Shown here one piece after another: positions 1-10,800 of a DNA stretch of 64,000 nt (within the stretch, counting starts at the first letter, position 1; each line of letters begins with the position of its first letter). The stretch covers positions 29,637,236 through 29,701,235 of the forward strand of contig NC_082603.1 in NCBI RefSeq assembly GCF_030936135.1, read 5' to 3'. Source of the DNA: Gavia stellata (Eukaryota; Chordata; Aves; Gaviiformes; Gaviidae). Below the pieces are notes generated by a model. That model ran no database searches, had not been told where the DNA came from, and saw only the letters and a program-made list of their open reading frames with translations. The position numbers were made by a program, and so were the translations under genes.

Positions 1-1629
1 AATCTATCAACTAAATGAAATACGTGACTGACAACAGAAATAAATAATAAATAATAACCAGAAAATAATTACACACTTAGAAAACACAGTCCAGTATGAA
101 AATGTTTGGTTAGTTCTAGGCTGCATCTCTCAACTCTTCTATTCTTATTTGAACAAATTTAGCATAAGAAAGATTATCTGCATTCTTAAAGGGCTGCGTT
201 TTTTTTTTAATGTCACTGCTTTAGGGTTTTTCTTGAGTGAGGAAGCCACAGCTGCTGCTAAGCTTATTTGATAGTCATGTATCTCATAGGTAGAGCTGTA
301 AATAGATATATTTTATGAAGTGACATTTAGACAGTTACATACCACTTATCACTGTAATGTGGCACACAACATAAAGCTATTTGAAGACAAGTGTTAAAAA
401 CTGAAACTGCTCCCTGTCCTCTAGCATTTCCATTCAGTGGTAAAGAAACCTCATTCCTCAATTCTTATCTCCATGCCCAGATGAAAAGCATGGTATGAAA
501 GTGTTTTCCTATCAAACATGGGGCTGGTTTATTGCCATTTTATTCTTTTTTTTTTTTTTTTTTTTAAATTGATGCAATTTAGCAGACGGCAACAGAACCA
601 GAATCCTTTACAAATAATAACTGAACATAATACAAAAATGTTACTTTCTGAGATGTAACGGATTTATGGCATTCAGAGTTTTCCAGGTGATGGCTTGCTT
701 ATATGATAGAATTAGAGCATTAATTACAAACAGAAGTATGGTAAGAAATACACGGAAACAGGACTAAGTAACTGACTGAATTTTGGGGAATGCTTGTAGG
801 AAGAGTAATTTTAACCATCTGTATCACAAAACCCTACATACTTGGGAATTTGTAGCTCTTCATCAGCATTTATAAAAATGGGTTGGCAAGAAAAACTGTG
901 CGCCTTTTACTGGATTTCATGCATGTAACAGTTCTTTAAAGCAAAGCAAACAGTAACACAATGGTATCTGATAAGGAAACTGGTTTTCCCTTTGAAAGCC
1001 TTAGAACTGTTTTTCATATTAAACACATACATAAACCTAGGGAGATGATCAGTGACTCAGGAACTAAATCCCTCCCTACTTTAACTCTCTTTTTCTAGTC
1101 TAGATATACTATCCACTCTGCTAACCCATCACAGAACGGATGTAGATAAAAACTGCACAAGTCAGACAAAAAAGAAAAAACAGAAAAACACAACATCTCC
1201 AACCCCACCTCCAGTATCTGAAGGTCTTGCTACCAACAATATTATTTTTGGAAGAAACAGAAAAACTAAATATGTTTCTCACCTAAGTTACCTTGCATTC
1301 TGTTACTAAAAGTATGATGAACTGCCCACTACTCAGAGACACTAATTCAGGAGCAATGACCAAAAATGTTCTTTCCTCTGCCTGGACAGATCATCAAGCC
1401 CTTCCTCTCAAACAGAAAATGAGCAACAGAAATCTGTGGATCTCTGCTCAGCACACAAACTTTCACCTAAATGAAGATGACCAAAGAAAACATAACACAT
1501 AACAAAAAAAATCTTTTTTCTTAAAAAAAAACAAAAACAAAAACCAAACAAAAAAAAAACACAACAAAAAAAACCCACAGAAGAAAAAAAAGGCAAAAAA
1601 ATCAGTCAAAACTTTATTTGTTAACTTAC
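1..1629 (-). other. TUT4: TUT4 intron 4 (partial, runs off left edge)
   Basis: AT-rich sequence left of the last TUT4 exon visible. I looked on the minus strand for the next expected coding block, the linker after the first zinc finger leading into the inactive nucleotidyltransferase domain, and did not find it, so the gene continues outside the window. A T20 run lies at 546-565, and an A-rich, minus-strand T-rich low-complexity stretch at about 1500-1605. No other gene is seen. Confidence 0.7.
1500..1605. repeat. A-rich low-complexity tract
   Basis: Runs of A broken by single C or G bases, directly downstream (in TUT4 sense) of the exon 4 donor. It could be the decayed tail of a retroposon, but no body is recognisable beside it. 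Confidence 0.7.
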
Positions 1630-1746
1630 CATTATATTTTTCTTATGACGTTTTTCTTTAATATGCTTGTGAGCTCCCTGGATATTTTCAATGTGAACTA
1701 AGCAGAGCTTGCATAGATACTGACAGTTGGTGTATTCTGGGGAGCG
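1630..1746 (-). CDS. TUT4: TUT4 coding exon (N-terminal C2H2-type zinc finger)
   Basis: Exon of 117 nt (39 codons, phase 0 at both ends) coding for residues 243-281. On the minus strand it follows a tttcctcag acceptor and ends ATG|gtaagt. The peptide starts RSPEYTNCQYLCKLC and contains C-x2-C-x12-H-x5-H (C254, C257, H270, H276), the N-terminal Cys2-His2 finger of terminal uridylyltransferases TUT4/TUT7. In TUT4 this finger lies before the inactive nucleotidyltransferase module, and the N-terminal half is the part reported to bind LIN28-pre-let-7. TUT4 adds uridines to pre-let-7 and to mRNAs with short poly(A) tails in the cytoplasm. TUT7 has a similar finger, but the upstream exons and the neighbouring gene point to TUT4. 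This is the last exon of the gene in the window. Confidence 0.95.
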
Positions 1747-1845
1747 CTGAGGAAAAATGGCCATAGATTAAAAGAAAATGTTTCTGCCAATAGTGTCTGA
1801 AAAACTCTAATTCTTTGAATAATAAATTGTATTTAACAATTATGT

Positions 1846-1960
1846 AACACTTGCAATGTCAAGGTGCTTTGCAAACATTAAGTAATCTTCAAAAAACACA
1901 GCAAAAATGGATTTTTACCCCTATGACAAGTGGGGAAAGCAAGGAAAGGAAGTGAGATGA
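1846..1960 (+). repeat. MIR-like SINE relic
   Basis: Contains the order typical of the MIR/CORE-SINE 3' half: a word like 'aggtgctttgcaaacatta', then an 'aatctt' region, then 'atgacaagtggggaaagcaa', then 'gagatgacttg'. It is strongly diverged. The assignment is from recalled consensus only. Confidence 0.5.
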
Positions 1961-3479
1961 CTTGAATATTACACCTCTCAGTAAATTTTAGTGAGGCAAG
2001 ATTAAGACTGAAGAGTTTATGCCTCTTAAGGCTGACCTAAAGGCCAGCAAGCTATTCCCTTGTCAGCTCAAGCTTTTAATAACTATGGATTTATTAAATC
2101 TCAGTATCTATCCTCCTTTCTCCGATGAGAAAATGGGAAGTATTCATCGTATTATCTACTATACATGTTATGACAGATGGTGTTGTTATTTGGCTAGCGT
2201 ATTCTCAGCGTACTGTGCAAGTACTGCATTTTTTGTCCTATTAAAAAGGGTGTGGCTGGCCAACAAGGAGGAAGATAGCCAGTTTCTCACTTACTAATGA
2301 CTATACTGTGGATAATGTGGGATCCTCTGACAAGGGGTAAGATTATTCCATTTTGATGAATAATTTGGGATGCTCAGAATTGAAGAAACATGCAAACCAA
2401 GCACGTTTCTGTACAGACAGGCTGGGAGAGATGAAGTACACAATGGAGAGGCGCCACCTGGGAGATGGAGAGTCTGCAAGAAGCAGCCAAGCCCCAGGAG
2501 ATGATGGGGGGAGGATCACTATTTTCCTAGGGTCTAAGAGGGGATACTGTGGAGTTTATTCAACCAGGAAACCGCGAAGAGCTACTGGACTAAAAGGCAG
2601 AAAGGACCACCTCCGCAAAGACGAAGGATTGTTCACAAATATTCCACTTTAATCTGTCTCATCCTGCAGTTGCATTTTCTTGCTCTAATAAAACACAGCT
2701 ATAGAGATTGGAAACCTTTTGATATGCTCACTGTGAAGACAAAAGGGCCCCAACAAAATGCATTAGTTTTCCTCCAGACTTGCTAGCATTTTTCCAGTAA
2801 CTGTTATCAGTTGTAAGTGGGAAAGAAAAAACCCTACTTAGTATCTTCATCCTAATTCTAACACATCTATATTTACTAAAACCGAAAAGTATACTGAAAA
2901 CACCAGATGTTTAAGCAGTGACATAACAATGAATGAACAGAGAACACCATTTTAAGACACTAAGGTGGACTATAGATCAGTTAAACAAATTTGACTTATT
3001 ATACGGAAACCTAAACCACTGCTAAATTTGGGCAAGTTTTTCCACTTACAGAGTTTGATCTTTTGCTTTGGGAAAAAAAAAAGAAAAAGAGTAAATATCA
3101 ATTTAAAATAACATGGTCATTATGCTTTTATTACTAATCCTCTTCATCCTTATTTTCTATGAGACAGATACCTAGTAAGATGAAATTAAACATCCATTTG
3201 GAAAACAACTTACAGACTGTTACTCTTGGCTAGCTCAGAAGATTCAAATATTCAATACCTGATGATAGAAGCAGACCAAAAATATTTTACCACTCTTCTA
3301 AAACTGAATGAGTATCAGCAATAATCATATTAAAAAATAATTGGGTATTTCTTCACAATACTGATCTGCAGTACTATGTCAACAGATGTTGCCAGAAAGT
3401 TGAATCATGTAAATGCCTTTTATTTTGCCTTTACTGTAAAGCCTTTTTTAATCACCTAGTTATGCTTAACACCAATGAA

Positions 3480-4950
3480 AGGGGCAAGAGCTCAAAACAG
3501 CAAAACTAAAAAAGCTACAGGCTGCTACTTGAGTAAGACAGATGCATCCAAACAAGCCAGGCCTCATGGAATTTGTGCTTGGATATTCAGGGAGCTAATC
3601 TATCTAAGAGCCAGTTGTATTCTAAAGAACTCACAGAGGATGGGAAGGTTCCAGATCACTAGGAAAGAGGAACTTAAGAATATCTTTAAAAGGCTAAAGA
3701 GGATGAGCCAAGGAATTAGAGACCAGTCAGAATCAGCATCCAGAAAAATACAGTAATAAGTTATGAATAAGCACATAGGAAAAAAACCAAAACAGGTCAT
3801 AGGTGACAAACTGATCTGCTATAAAAAAATTGCATAAGCCAATTTTAAGGTTGCTTTTTAAAGATAAAAATCATAGGGCTTTGAAGAAGCAGCAGCAGAT
3901 GTTTTTATCTTGAATTTTACAAAGTTTTTGTCACTTGTCATAGTATCAGTCTCAAAAGGAGACCATAAATACTATCTAAATAAAGAACAGTAAGGTGGGA
4001 ACAAAACTGCTCAGAAAACTGTCCTCAGAGCACACATACCTAGACTGGTTTACCACCAGCCTACAAGCATGTGCCAAGCATTTTCCAACAGGGGTCCTTC
4101 TGAACTCAGAAACATTAATACTTTTGTTGAAGACTTAGGAAATGCAATAGAGGGTGTGCTGACCACAAATGCAAAAGATATCAAGTTGGGAGAGGTTACA
4201 GAAGACTTAAGATGACAAAAATGCAGTGATCACAACAAATTAGAGAAATGGAATAAATAAGCTGCAATTAAACAGTATCAAAGCAAAGTATCATTCCTCC
4301 TTAGGTATTGTCAACTGCAAGCAACAGAGGGCTGGGAACACCTGATAAGGCATTTCTTAAGAAAAGGATATGGGGATCATTGCTGCTCAAACTACAAGCC
4401 AAGATCCTATTGCTGCTAAAAAAGCAGAGATCCTAAACACAAATGCTGTATTTCAGACAGATGAAGTCAGCTTTCCTCTTTATATGTAAGACCTCAGCTG
4501 AAATTGCATGTCCAGTTTTGCATACCAGTTACATGGTGGATGCCTACAGACGAGCAACAAGAATGAACCAGTGACTAAAAAAACCCTAAGACCAAAGAGT
4601 GAGTCTAAAGAAGATAAGACTGCAGGAATGGTAATAATCCACAAATGTGTAGAAAGTTGCTGAAAAATGTAATAAACTTCTGTTTATTTTCCTAGGACGA
4701 CATATGAGGGATTAAAATGCTGCAAGAGACACTTACATTAGACATTAAGAAAAACTTCTGGGTTACTTATATTGACTGCAAAATTTGCTTCACTGTAGAT
4801 AATGTTAAGAACACTTCAGGCGAACATTTTTAAGGACTCATCTTCAATATAGGTGACTCAGACTGGTGGAAGGCTTATACTGAAGATAGCGTAAGGTTCC
4901 TTTTGATCCTGTATTCTGAGTTTCCAGGTAACCAGACTTTCTAGAAAATC
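3480..4950 (+). mobile_element. Ancient degenerate CR1-type LINE relic
   Basis: Plus-strand sequence follows the order of a CR1-family reverse transcriptase gene in decayed form. It starts at a region like 'aggatgggaaggttccaga' and continues through 'gagaccagtcag' and 'atcaagttgggagaggtta'. Next come 'gagaaatgg', 'tatggggatcattgctgct' and 'gtccagttttgca', ending near 'gaaaaacttctgggt'. Frames are broken throughout and small indels are common, so it is old and dead. The subfamily cannot be set by eye. It lies in sense orientation relative to the plus strand, antisense to TUT4. Confidence 0.7.
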
Positions 4951-5245
4951 TTAGGTAAGTAATGGAACTGTAAACCTTTAGGTCTGTAGAATTAAAAAAT
5001 ACTGTTCTACAAAGGCTACATGTGCCACAAAAGGAACACTAAGTTTTCAATCCACATCATCTGCCACGGTGAATGTCTAGGGGATACTAGGCATAGTATC
5101 TTAGCTCACTGAAGTGACTTACTATAAAGAAGAAAGAAACAGAAGCAACAGGCTCTAATAGAAGTACCACCCAACCAGAAACATGGTGATGATAATGAAA
5201 TAAGACACCCATTTTCTTTTTTAGCTGATAACTAACTCAACCTAC

Positions 5246-5409
5246 TTTTTCAAGTCGGGAGATATAATCTCTTTCCAGACGTTCTTCAGCTTGTTTCAAT
5301 CCTAGTTGCTGTTCAGCTGTCAGATTAGATTCATCAATAAGAGCAGTGTTTTCTAAATAATCAGCTTCCAAAGTATGTTCTTTAGCTGATTCAGAATTCT
5401 TTATTTTAC
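5246..5409 (-). CDS. TUT4: TUT4 coding exon (linker before the zinc finger)
   Basis: Exon of 164 nt. Its first two bases complete the codon split after the upstream exon (A|GT, Ser188), and it ends in phase 0 at residue 242. On the minus strand the acceptor is tttctctag|GT and the donor AAA|gtaggt. The peptide includes DYLENTALIDESNLTAEQQL and then GLKQAEERLERDYISRLEK. From memory this matches the acidic-to-helical linker of vertebrate TUT4 almost residue for residue in its second half. The first half is less conserved. No enzymatic residues fall here. It joins in frame to the zinc-finger exon at 1746, which confirms the order of the three exons. Confidence 0.95.
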
Positions 5410-7154
5410 CTAGAGAAATAAATAGTTATTTTCTTCAGAGTAACTCAAGGAGAGGAAAAGTGAAAGTTATAGTACAGAGCAGTTAAGAGCATCTCACTAA
5501 CGAGCCGGACACAAATTAGAGCTATATTCCAGTTTTTTGTCCAAAGACTGGCCGAAATCACCTTAGACATTAGAATCTTTCCAGTATGTTGGAGAGACAA
5601 CAGTATTTTGGAGAGACTTCAGAGACTAGTCTGCTATTAAGAATGCTATCAAAAAGAGAAAAAAAAAAGGTAGATTCATTTTGTGTTTCAGTCATAACTT
5701 CACAGTCGCTACTAAGTTCTTCAAGGCAAGAAAGAGGTTTTTTCATTATGCAGAATAGAGTACTCGAGATCGTGATGCTCTACTATAACAGAAATAAGAA
5801 ACATTAGGCTTAAAATTTTTTTACACAATACATTTTGTTAAGGAAACAGTCATAAAACTGTCTTAAAGACATTCACCCAAATGATCTTACAGAGCCAGTC
5901 ATCAGGCATTTCAACCTCCTGATTTAGAAGGCTGCTGGAGTTACATCTGAACACACTACGACACCTTGCCACCCACAGCTAGCAACCGTGGAAGCTCTGG
6001 AACGCTGCTACTCACAAACACGCAGGTCAATTCTGAAAGGCCAGTTCCTCCAGATGTCTATGAATTGTTCATAGTCCACTAATCCGTACAAACATCTACA
6101 TCTTAAATTATTACAGTAGTTTTTACATCAGCAAAACTTAAGGGTTATTTGTGGTTTGGTTTGGGGTTTTTTCCTTTTTTCTTTCCTTTCAAATGAGATC
6201 TGTGCCCCCAGATTAGCTAGGAATCAAAACTGAGCAAGTTTTCTAGTCCTGGTTTCTCAGTGACAGATGGTCCCTACAGTACATCATGGTGGTCTGTAAA
6301 GAGCTGACTGATCACAGGATGCTGCCATTTCAACTTGGTTTTCCTGTTAAATTTTATTAAAATAGCTAAAAATATATGCACTTTAATATTTTCCTAGTAT
6401 TTCCATACAAGCAACTGCTGTAGCTGTTGCAATAGTGGGAAATACTTCAAATAGAAGGTCTGCACTGGCACGCCGTCTTAAAACAGTATTTTTATTAGAA
6501 AAACCTGCATTCTAAAAAAGTGTGACAAATCCTGAACTAAGGAGTTAACCTGAAGTGAGACAAAGCCTGATCCATATATTTAATTCTGAAATTGAAAAAT
6601 ATGTATAAGAATTGAACACTCCTAAGGATAACCACAGATGGATAGTACGTATTCTAGAGCTCCCTAAATTGAAAAGCCATCTGCCAAAACATATTTTAAA
6701 CATTTTTAGTAACAAAAAGAGCACAACAATCACAGAAAAAAGGTAAACATTTTCCCCCTACCTATAAAAAAAACCCACAACTTTTCTTACAGATTTTTTC
6801 CCCTGATCTTACTGAAAAGCAGTAATAGCTGGCATTTCCATAAGTGGCAATGATATTATAAAGGGTTCCCCCCTCCCAAGACACTACATTCGCAGAATTG
6901 CCTGAAACCCACGCACACTAAGTATCTTGCAAAGATGTTTAGATCTTAGGCATGAGGAAAAAGGACAGCTATTATCATTATCTCTTATTCTCTAAGTAAT
7001 ATGCTTGTATTAGTAGCATGTTCTCTCTAAATGCAATCAGCAACTTACTATATGTGAAAAAAATACGCAAATAGAAACATTTCAAAGCCCGTTTCAGATT
7101 GTTAACAGTTTTACCAGAAGAAAATTGAATAGAGCAGTGTTGAATAATACTCAC
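5410..7154 (-). other. TUT4: TUT4 intron 2
   Basis: A 1.75-kb AT-rich intron between two secure exons, with donor A|gtgagt at 7154 and acceptor ctag at 5410. I see no further exon, RNA gene or clear transposon in it. Confidence 0.85.
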
Positions 7155-7716
7155 TGAAGTCATCAGGCTTATGTTCCGTTTTTCTTTGATCTGACGCAGT
7201 CTTACCAGGATCACCAGTCTGATCAACACTAGTCTTCAAAGTATGACCTCCCAGTGGATTTTCCAACACCAGTTTCCCTTTCTGTGTAGCTGTTAAGCTT
7301 TCTGTACTGACCCCATTCCCTGAAACATGGGAGCCTGGAAAGTTTTCTCCCACTGGTTGAGCTTTTGTCTGTTTCAGGTTTTCAACTGCTGATGATAAAT
7401 TAGAAAATTTTTTTGCTTTTCCATTACTTCGATCCTGAACGTTTGACCCCGTATCTTTAGTTCCAGGAATACAATTATTTACTTTGCATGATTTATTTTC
7501 TCCTTGTTTTTCAGAACAGACATCATTTTGCTTACTTTTTTTGCTGCTACTCCCACTTGGAGAACTTCTCCCCACATCCTTCACAGATCTGTCATTTCTG
7601 TTATGTTTATAATTTTGATTATTTGTAACTTTGACTGCTTTGCCTTCCTCACAGACAAGACGGACAGACTTCCTTGGGTCATGATTTCCATTCTTTGAGC
7701 TCTTGGCCTCTTCCAT
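7155..7716 (-). CDS. TUT4: TUT4 first coding exon (start codon, disordered N terminus)
   Basis: The ATG at 7716 begins MEEAKSSKNGNHDPRKS, and the exon runs 562 nt to A|gtgagt (phase 1), coding for residues 1-187. The blocks NDRSVKDVGRSSPSGSSSKK and KQNDVCSEK are recognisable versions of the human TUT4 N terminus. The segment is Lys/Ser/Asn-rich, without predicted membrane segments or domains, and is expected to be disordered. Compared with my memory of the human protein it lacks a long Lys/Glu/Ser repeat stretch before the acidic linker, so it is roughly 60 residues shorter. The untranslated part of this exon extends upstream. Two acceptors are possible, giving a 5' edge at 7830 (tttcttcag) or 7798 (cctgcacag). 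Met1 is the first ATG in frame and fits the family start. Confidence 0.95.
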
Positions 7717-7830
7717 TATAGTGAAGACCGGCTTCTCCCGTCTCTTGAGACCACTTTAAGTGCAATTCTTCAGCAATTTGCAGTTGATTTTAAATCCACT
7801 GTGCAGGTAAGGAGCGTAGCTGATTGTCTA

Positions 7831-10800
7831 CTGAAGAAATAATGACAGACATTTTTAAACCAAAGGAAAAATATCAAAGCTCTATGTAGACAATACACTA
7901 AAATAAACCTATTAAAAGAAAAGTGTAACTACATATTATTATAGGAAGGATGTTCCCCCCACAGGCATAAGTGAATTTTCATAATACATTCCGTATTAAA
8001 GTAAAACTCATGAAAATTTTTATCATCTTGACTTCTACTTAAAAGAGGAGGGGATATGAAGAGAAGAAAAATGGCAGAACATGGTAAAAAACACTCAGTG
8101 ATAAACCTGCCAACAGCTTGCTTTTTAATTTCCTTCCTATTTTTGGCTTTCTGAAAAAACCAAGAACCAAGATGTCTGCAACTACACTGGAAAAAAAAAG
8201 AAAAGAAAAAATTTAACACATCTAAAAACTACCACTCAATAAGCATAGCACTCAAATTAGCCGCTACAGAAAACTAATTCAGTTTCCAGCAAGCAAGCTC
8301 CATTTTATTAACTGATTTAAAAAAAAAGTTTTTAGAGATATAGCTCAAAGTATTAATAATAAACCTGACCCATCACCTGTATCCACAGATACTTAAGCAT
8401 ATTTCTGACACATATAATTCTCATATAAGTTAAGTGCCATCAATTAAGTAAGATTTTGCTTAGCCAAAAAACCCACAAATAGTAAATATTTTGTTTAGCT
8501 GCAGATTAACTTTACTTATCTAAATCTCAGTCCTTTAGGTGGTATAACATCTGAGCTTTATGTTGGAGACAACTCAAAGATTGTTCTTCCAATGGGAAGC
8601 TAAGCATGAATAAGTGAGTCTGTACAGAATTACTCTTGCTAATAGAGAAAATTAAGGGGGAATGTGTAACAAGAACTTGGATTTACTTTTTTAAATAACC
8701 TTGAGATAGCAATAAAAAATTATGAGAATGAAGTATTAGACATAGAAGAAAATAAATTTTATAAAACTATAGCAAGATATGGAGTTTGGGAACAGAGTTT
8801 CTCTCTTTCCTGTCCACCTACAAATTTGGTAGGTAAAAGCATGATCCATGGACATTTCTGGGTTTTACAGAACCCATCAAAATAAGTAGCTTATCATTTA
8901 GTGAAGAAAACGAATAATAGAAAAGTCAATTACACCTATTACAAGTATCACTATGTACTTTTGTACTTAAATAATAAGAACCAGAAGGAAGGATCAGATT
9001 AAAATGCCTGGTTAAAAAAACCTTTCTGAATATTATCAGTATAAAAGACAGTACTTTTTTTTTTCCAGGCTATATAATGTAGTTACTCTCTCTCTCTCAC
9101 TTTAAAGAGACACAAATCTATTGACATAATTGAAAATACATATTATCTTTCAAAAATGAGAAAAACCCAAACAAACAAACTAAAACTACAAGAATTTTCA
9201 TGAAGTTAATGTCAGCATCACAGTCTTCAGTAAAATAGAAAAGAAAAAGATCTGTACTACTAAATTCATTCCAACAGCTAAGTATTTTATCTCACAAATA
9301 CATTTAGCTAATATTACAACTATTTTCTATTAAACACTGATTACACCTAGCTCTTACTTAAAAAATCAAAAAGATTAAATAGTATTTGCCTTTGGATTGC
9401 AGTCGGTCTTTCCCAAAGCAATTCTTATTAGCTCGGCAACAGGAACTGCTGCCCACCTGTACCAGCATTGCTCAAGCCTCAGTGTGGTAAGAACAGAGCA
9501 GGGTCCCCACAGGCTGGCGAAAGTATTCTAGTCTCCCACCTCCAGTGTAAAGCACTGCTCTATAGACTGGTGAGATGTTATAGCTACGTACAGGATGTCA
9601 CTATCTTTGAACTGTACTCTACTGTGAATTTTTTTTTTTTTATGTAACCAGAAGAGAAAGGAGAGTAGGATTTTTCAAATTCTAAACTATTCCTTATGTT
9701 TTAGTTGCTCAACCTGAAGAGGAGGGAAAAAAGTCAAAACAACAAAAACCACACACACACACCATTTCCACTTCCATTTCTGACATCCACATCACTCTTC
9801 AACTCCGGATTGGAGCACTCCAAGGCCACACTTCCACATTCACTGAAAAGCAGCATAGGTTGGCACCAACTCTGACAGAGGCAGTAACACCCTTTCTCCA
9901 ACCCTGGCTACTTACTCCCACTCCTCGGGCTGCTCCCTCCCTTGTGCAGTTCCTCAGTGAACAAAACCGGAAAACCAATCCGGCTTAACATAAAGCTGGC
10001 ACAAGGGAGGAGGAGGAGCAGGAGCTGGTAATAACAAAACAACTAGTAGGGTGGGGACAACTTCTCTTGGCACCACTTCCACTTTAAAGCTACCATGAAA
10101 CTCTGGCATTGGAGGAAAAGCAGGGCTTCATTTTGCTCTGCTTTTTATAAGTGTCAAATTGTTAGTTTCACATTATGCAAGAAGGTTTAAAAAAAAATCC
10201 ACAAAAATTCTACTGTAGGCTCAAATTATTTAATCTCATCCATTCAATAAAATACACAGTTATATATTCAAAGAGAATATATAAGCTTTAATCAAATGTA
10301 CAAATGTGACAGGAAAAAACAACTAAGGAAACTGCTAGTAAAAACTATAACCCAGCTAATAAATTGAGTACTGTGATAATGTTACATATTAAGAGAGTGA
10401 GTGTAATCAAATGCAAGTAGTTAAGGTTAAAAAGCACAGACATATCCTTTATTCTTGAGAAATATGAATAAAGATAGGTAATGAAATTTCCTAAGACAAG
10501 AATATTTTGTACAAAAGGTTAAGAGTTCCACAATGAAATTCAGAATCTGAAATGCAAGTGCAATAATAACATTGTACTTTGGGATTTTTTTTCTTTTTCT
10601 TCTTTTGCTCTTAAATATTGAAATGATTTAGCAAACAAAAAACAATCTAAATTGCTGTAACGTACTCAATAGTAACCACATTACCATCTCACAAAGAACT
10701 GCAAAGTAAACCAACTAATGAAACTTAACGTGAAAAACAAAAAAGAGAGCACTACTAAACCCAAGACAGTCTCAAAAAGATCCTTCCTCCTCTATCAGAT

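Larger units (their letters stand above)
1747..5245 (-). other. TUT4: TUT4 intron 3
   Basis: A 3.5-kb intron with donor AAA|gtaggt at the 5245 side and acceptor ctcag at the 1747 side. It holds a MIR-like relic (about 1846-1960) and a long decayed CR1 (about 3480-4950). The stretch 2000-3470 shows no recognisable element; short open frames there have no matching splice context. Confidence 0.85.

Noticed and set aside
7155-7229. Extension of the TUT4 exon 2 frame past the donor to a stop near 7111
   Set aside because: The A|gtgagt donor and perfect in-frame join to 5409 show splicing; the extra codons are intronic.
1630-7716. TUT7 (ZCCHC6) instead of TUT4
   Set aside because: The N-terminal block beginning MEEAKSSKNGNHDPRKS and the GPX7 neighbour fit TUT4.
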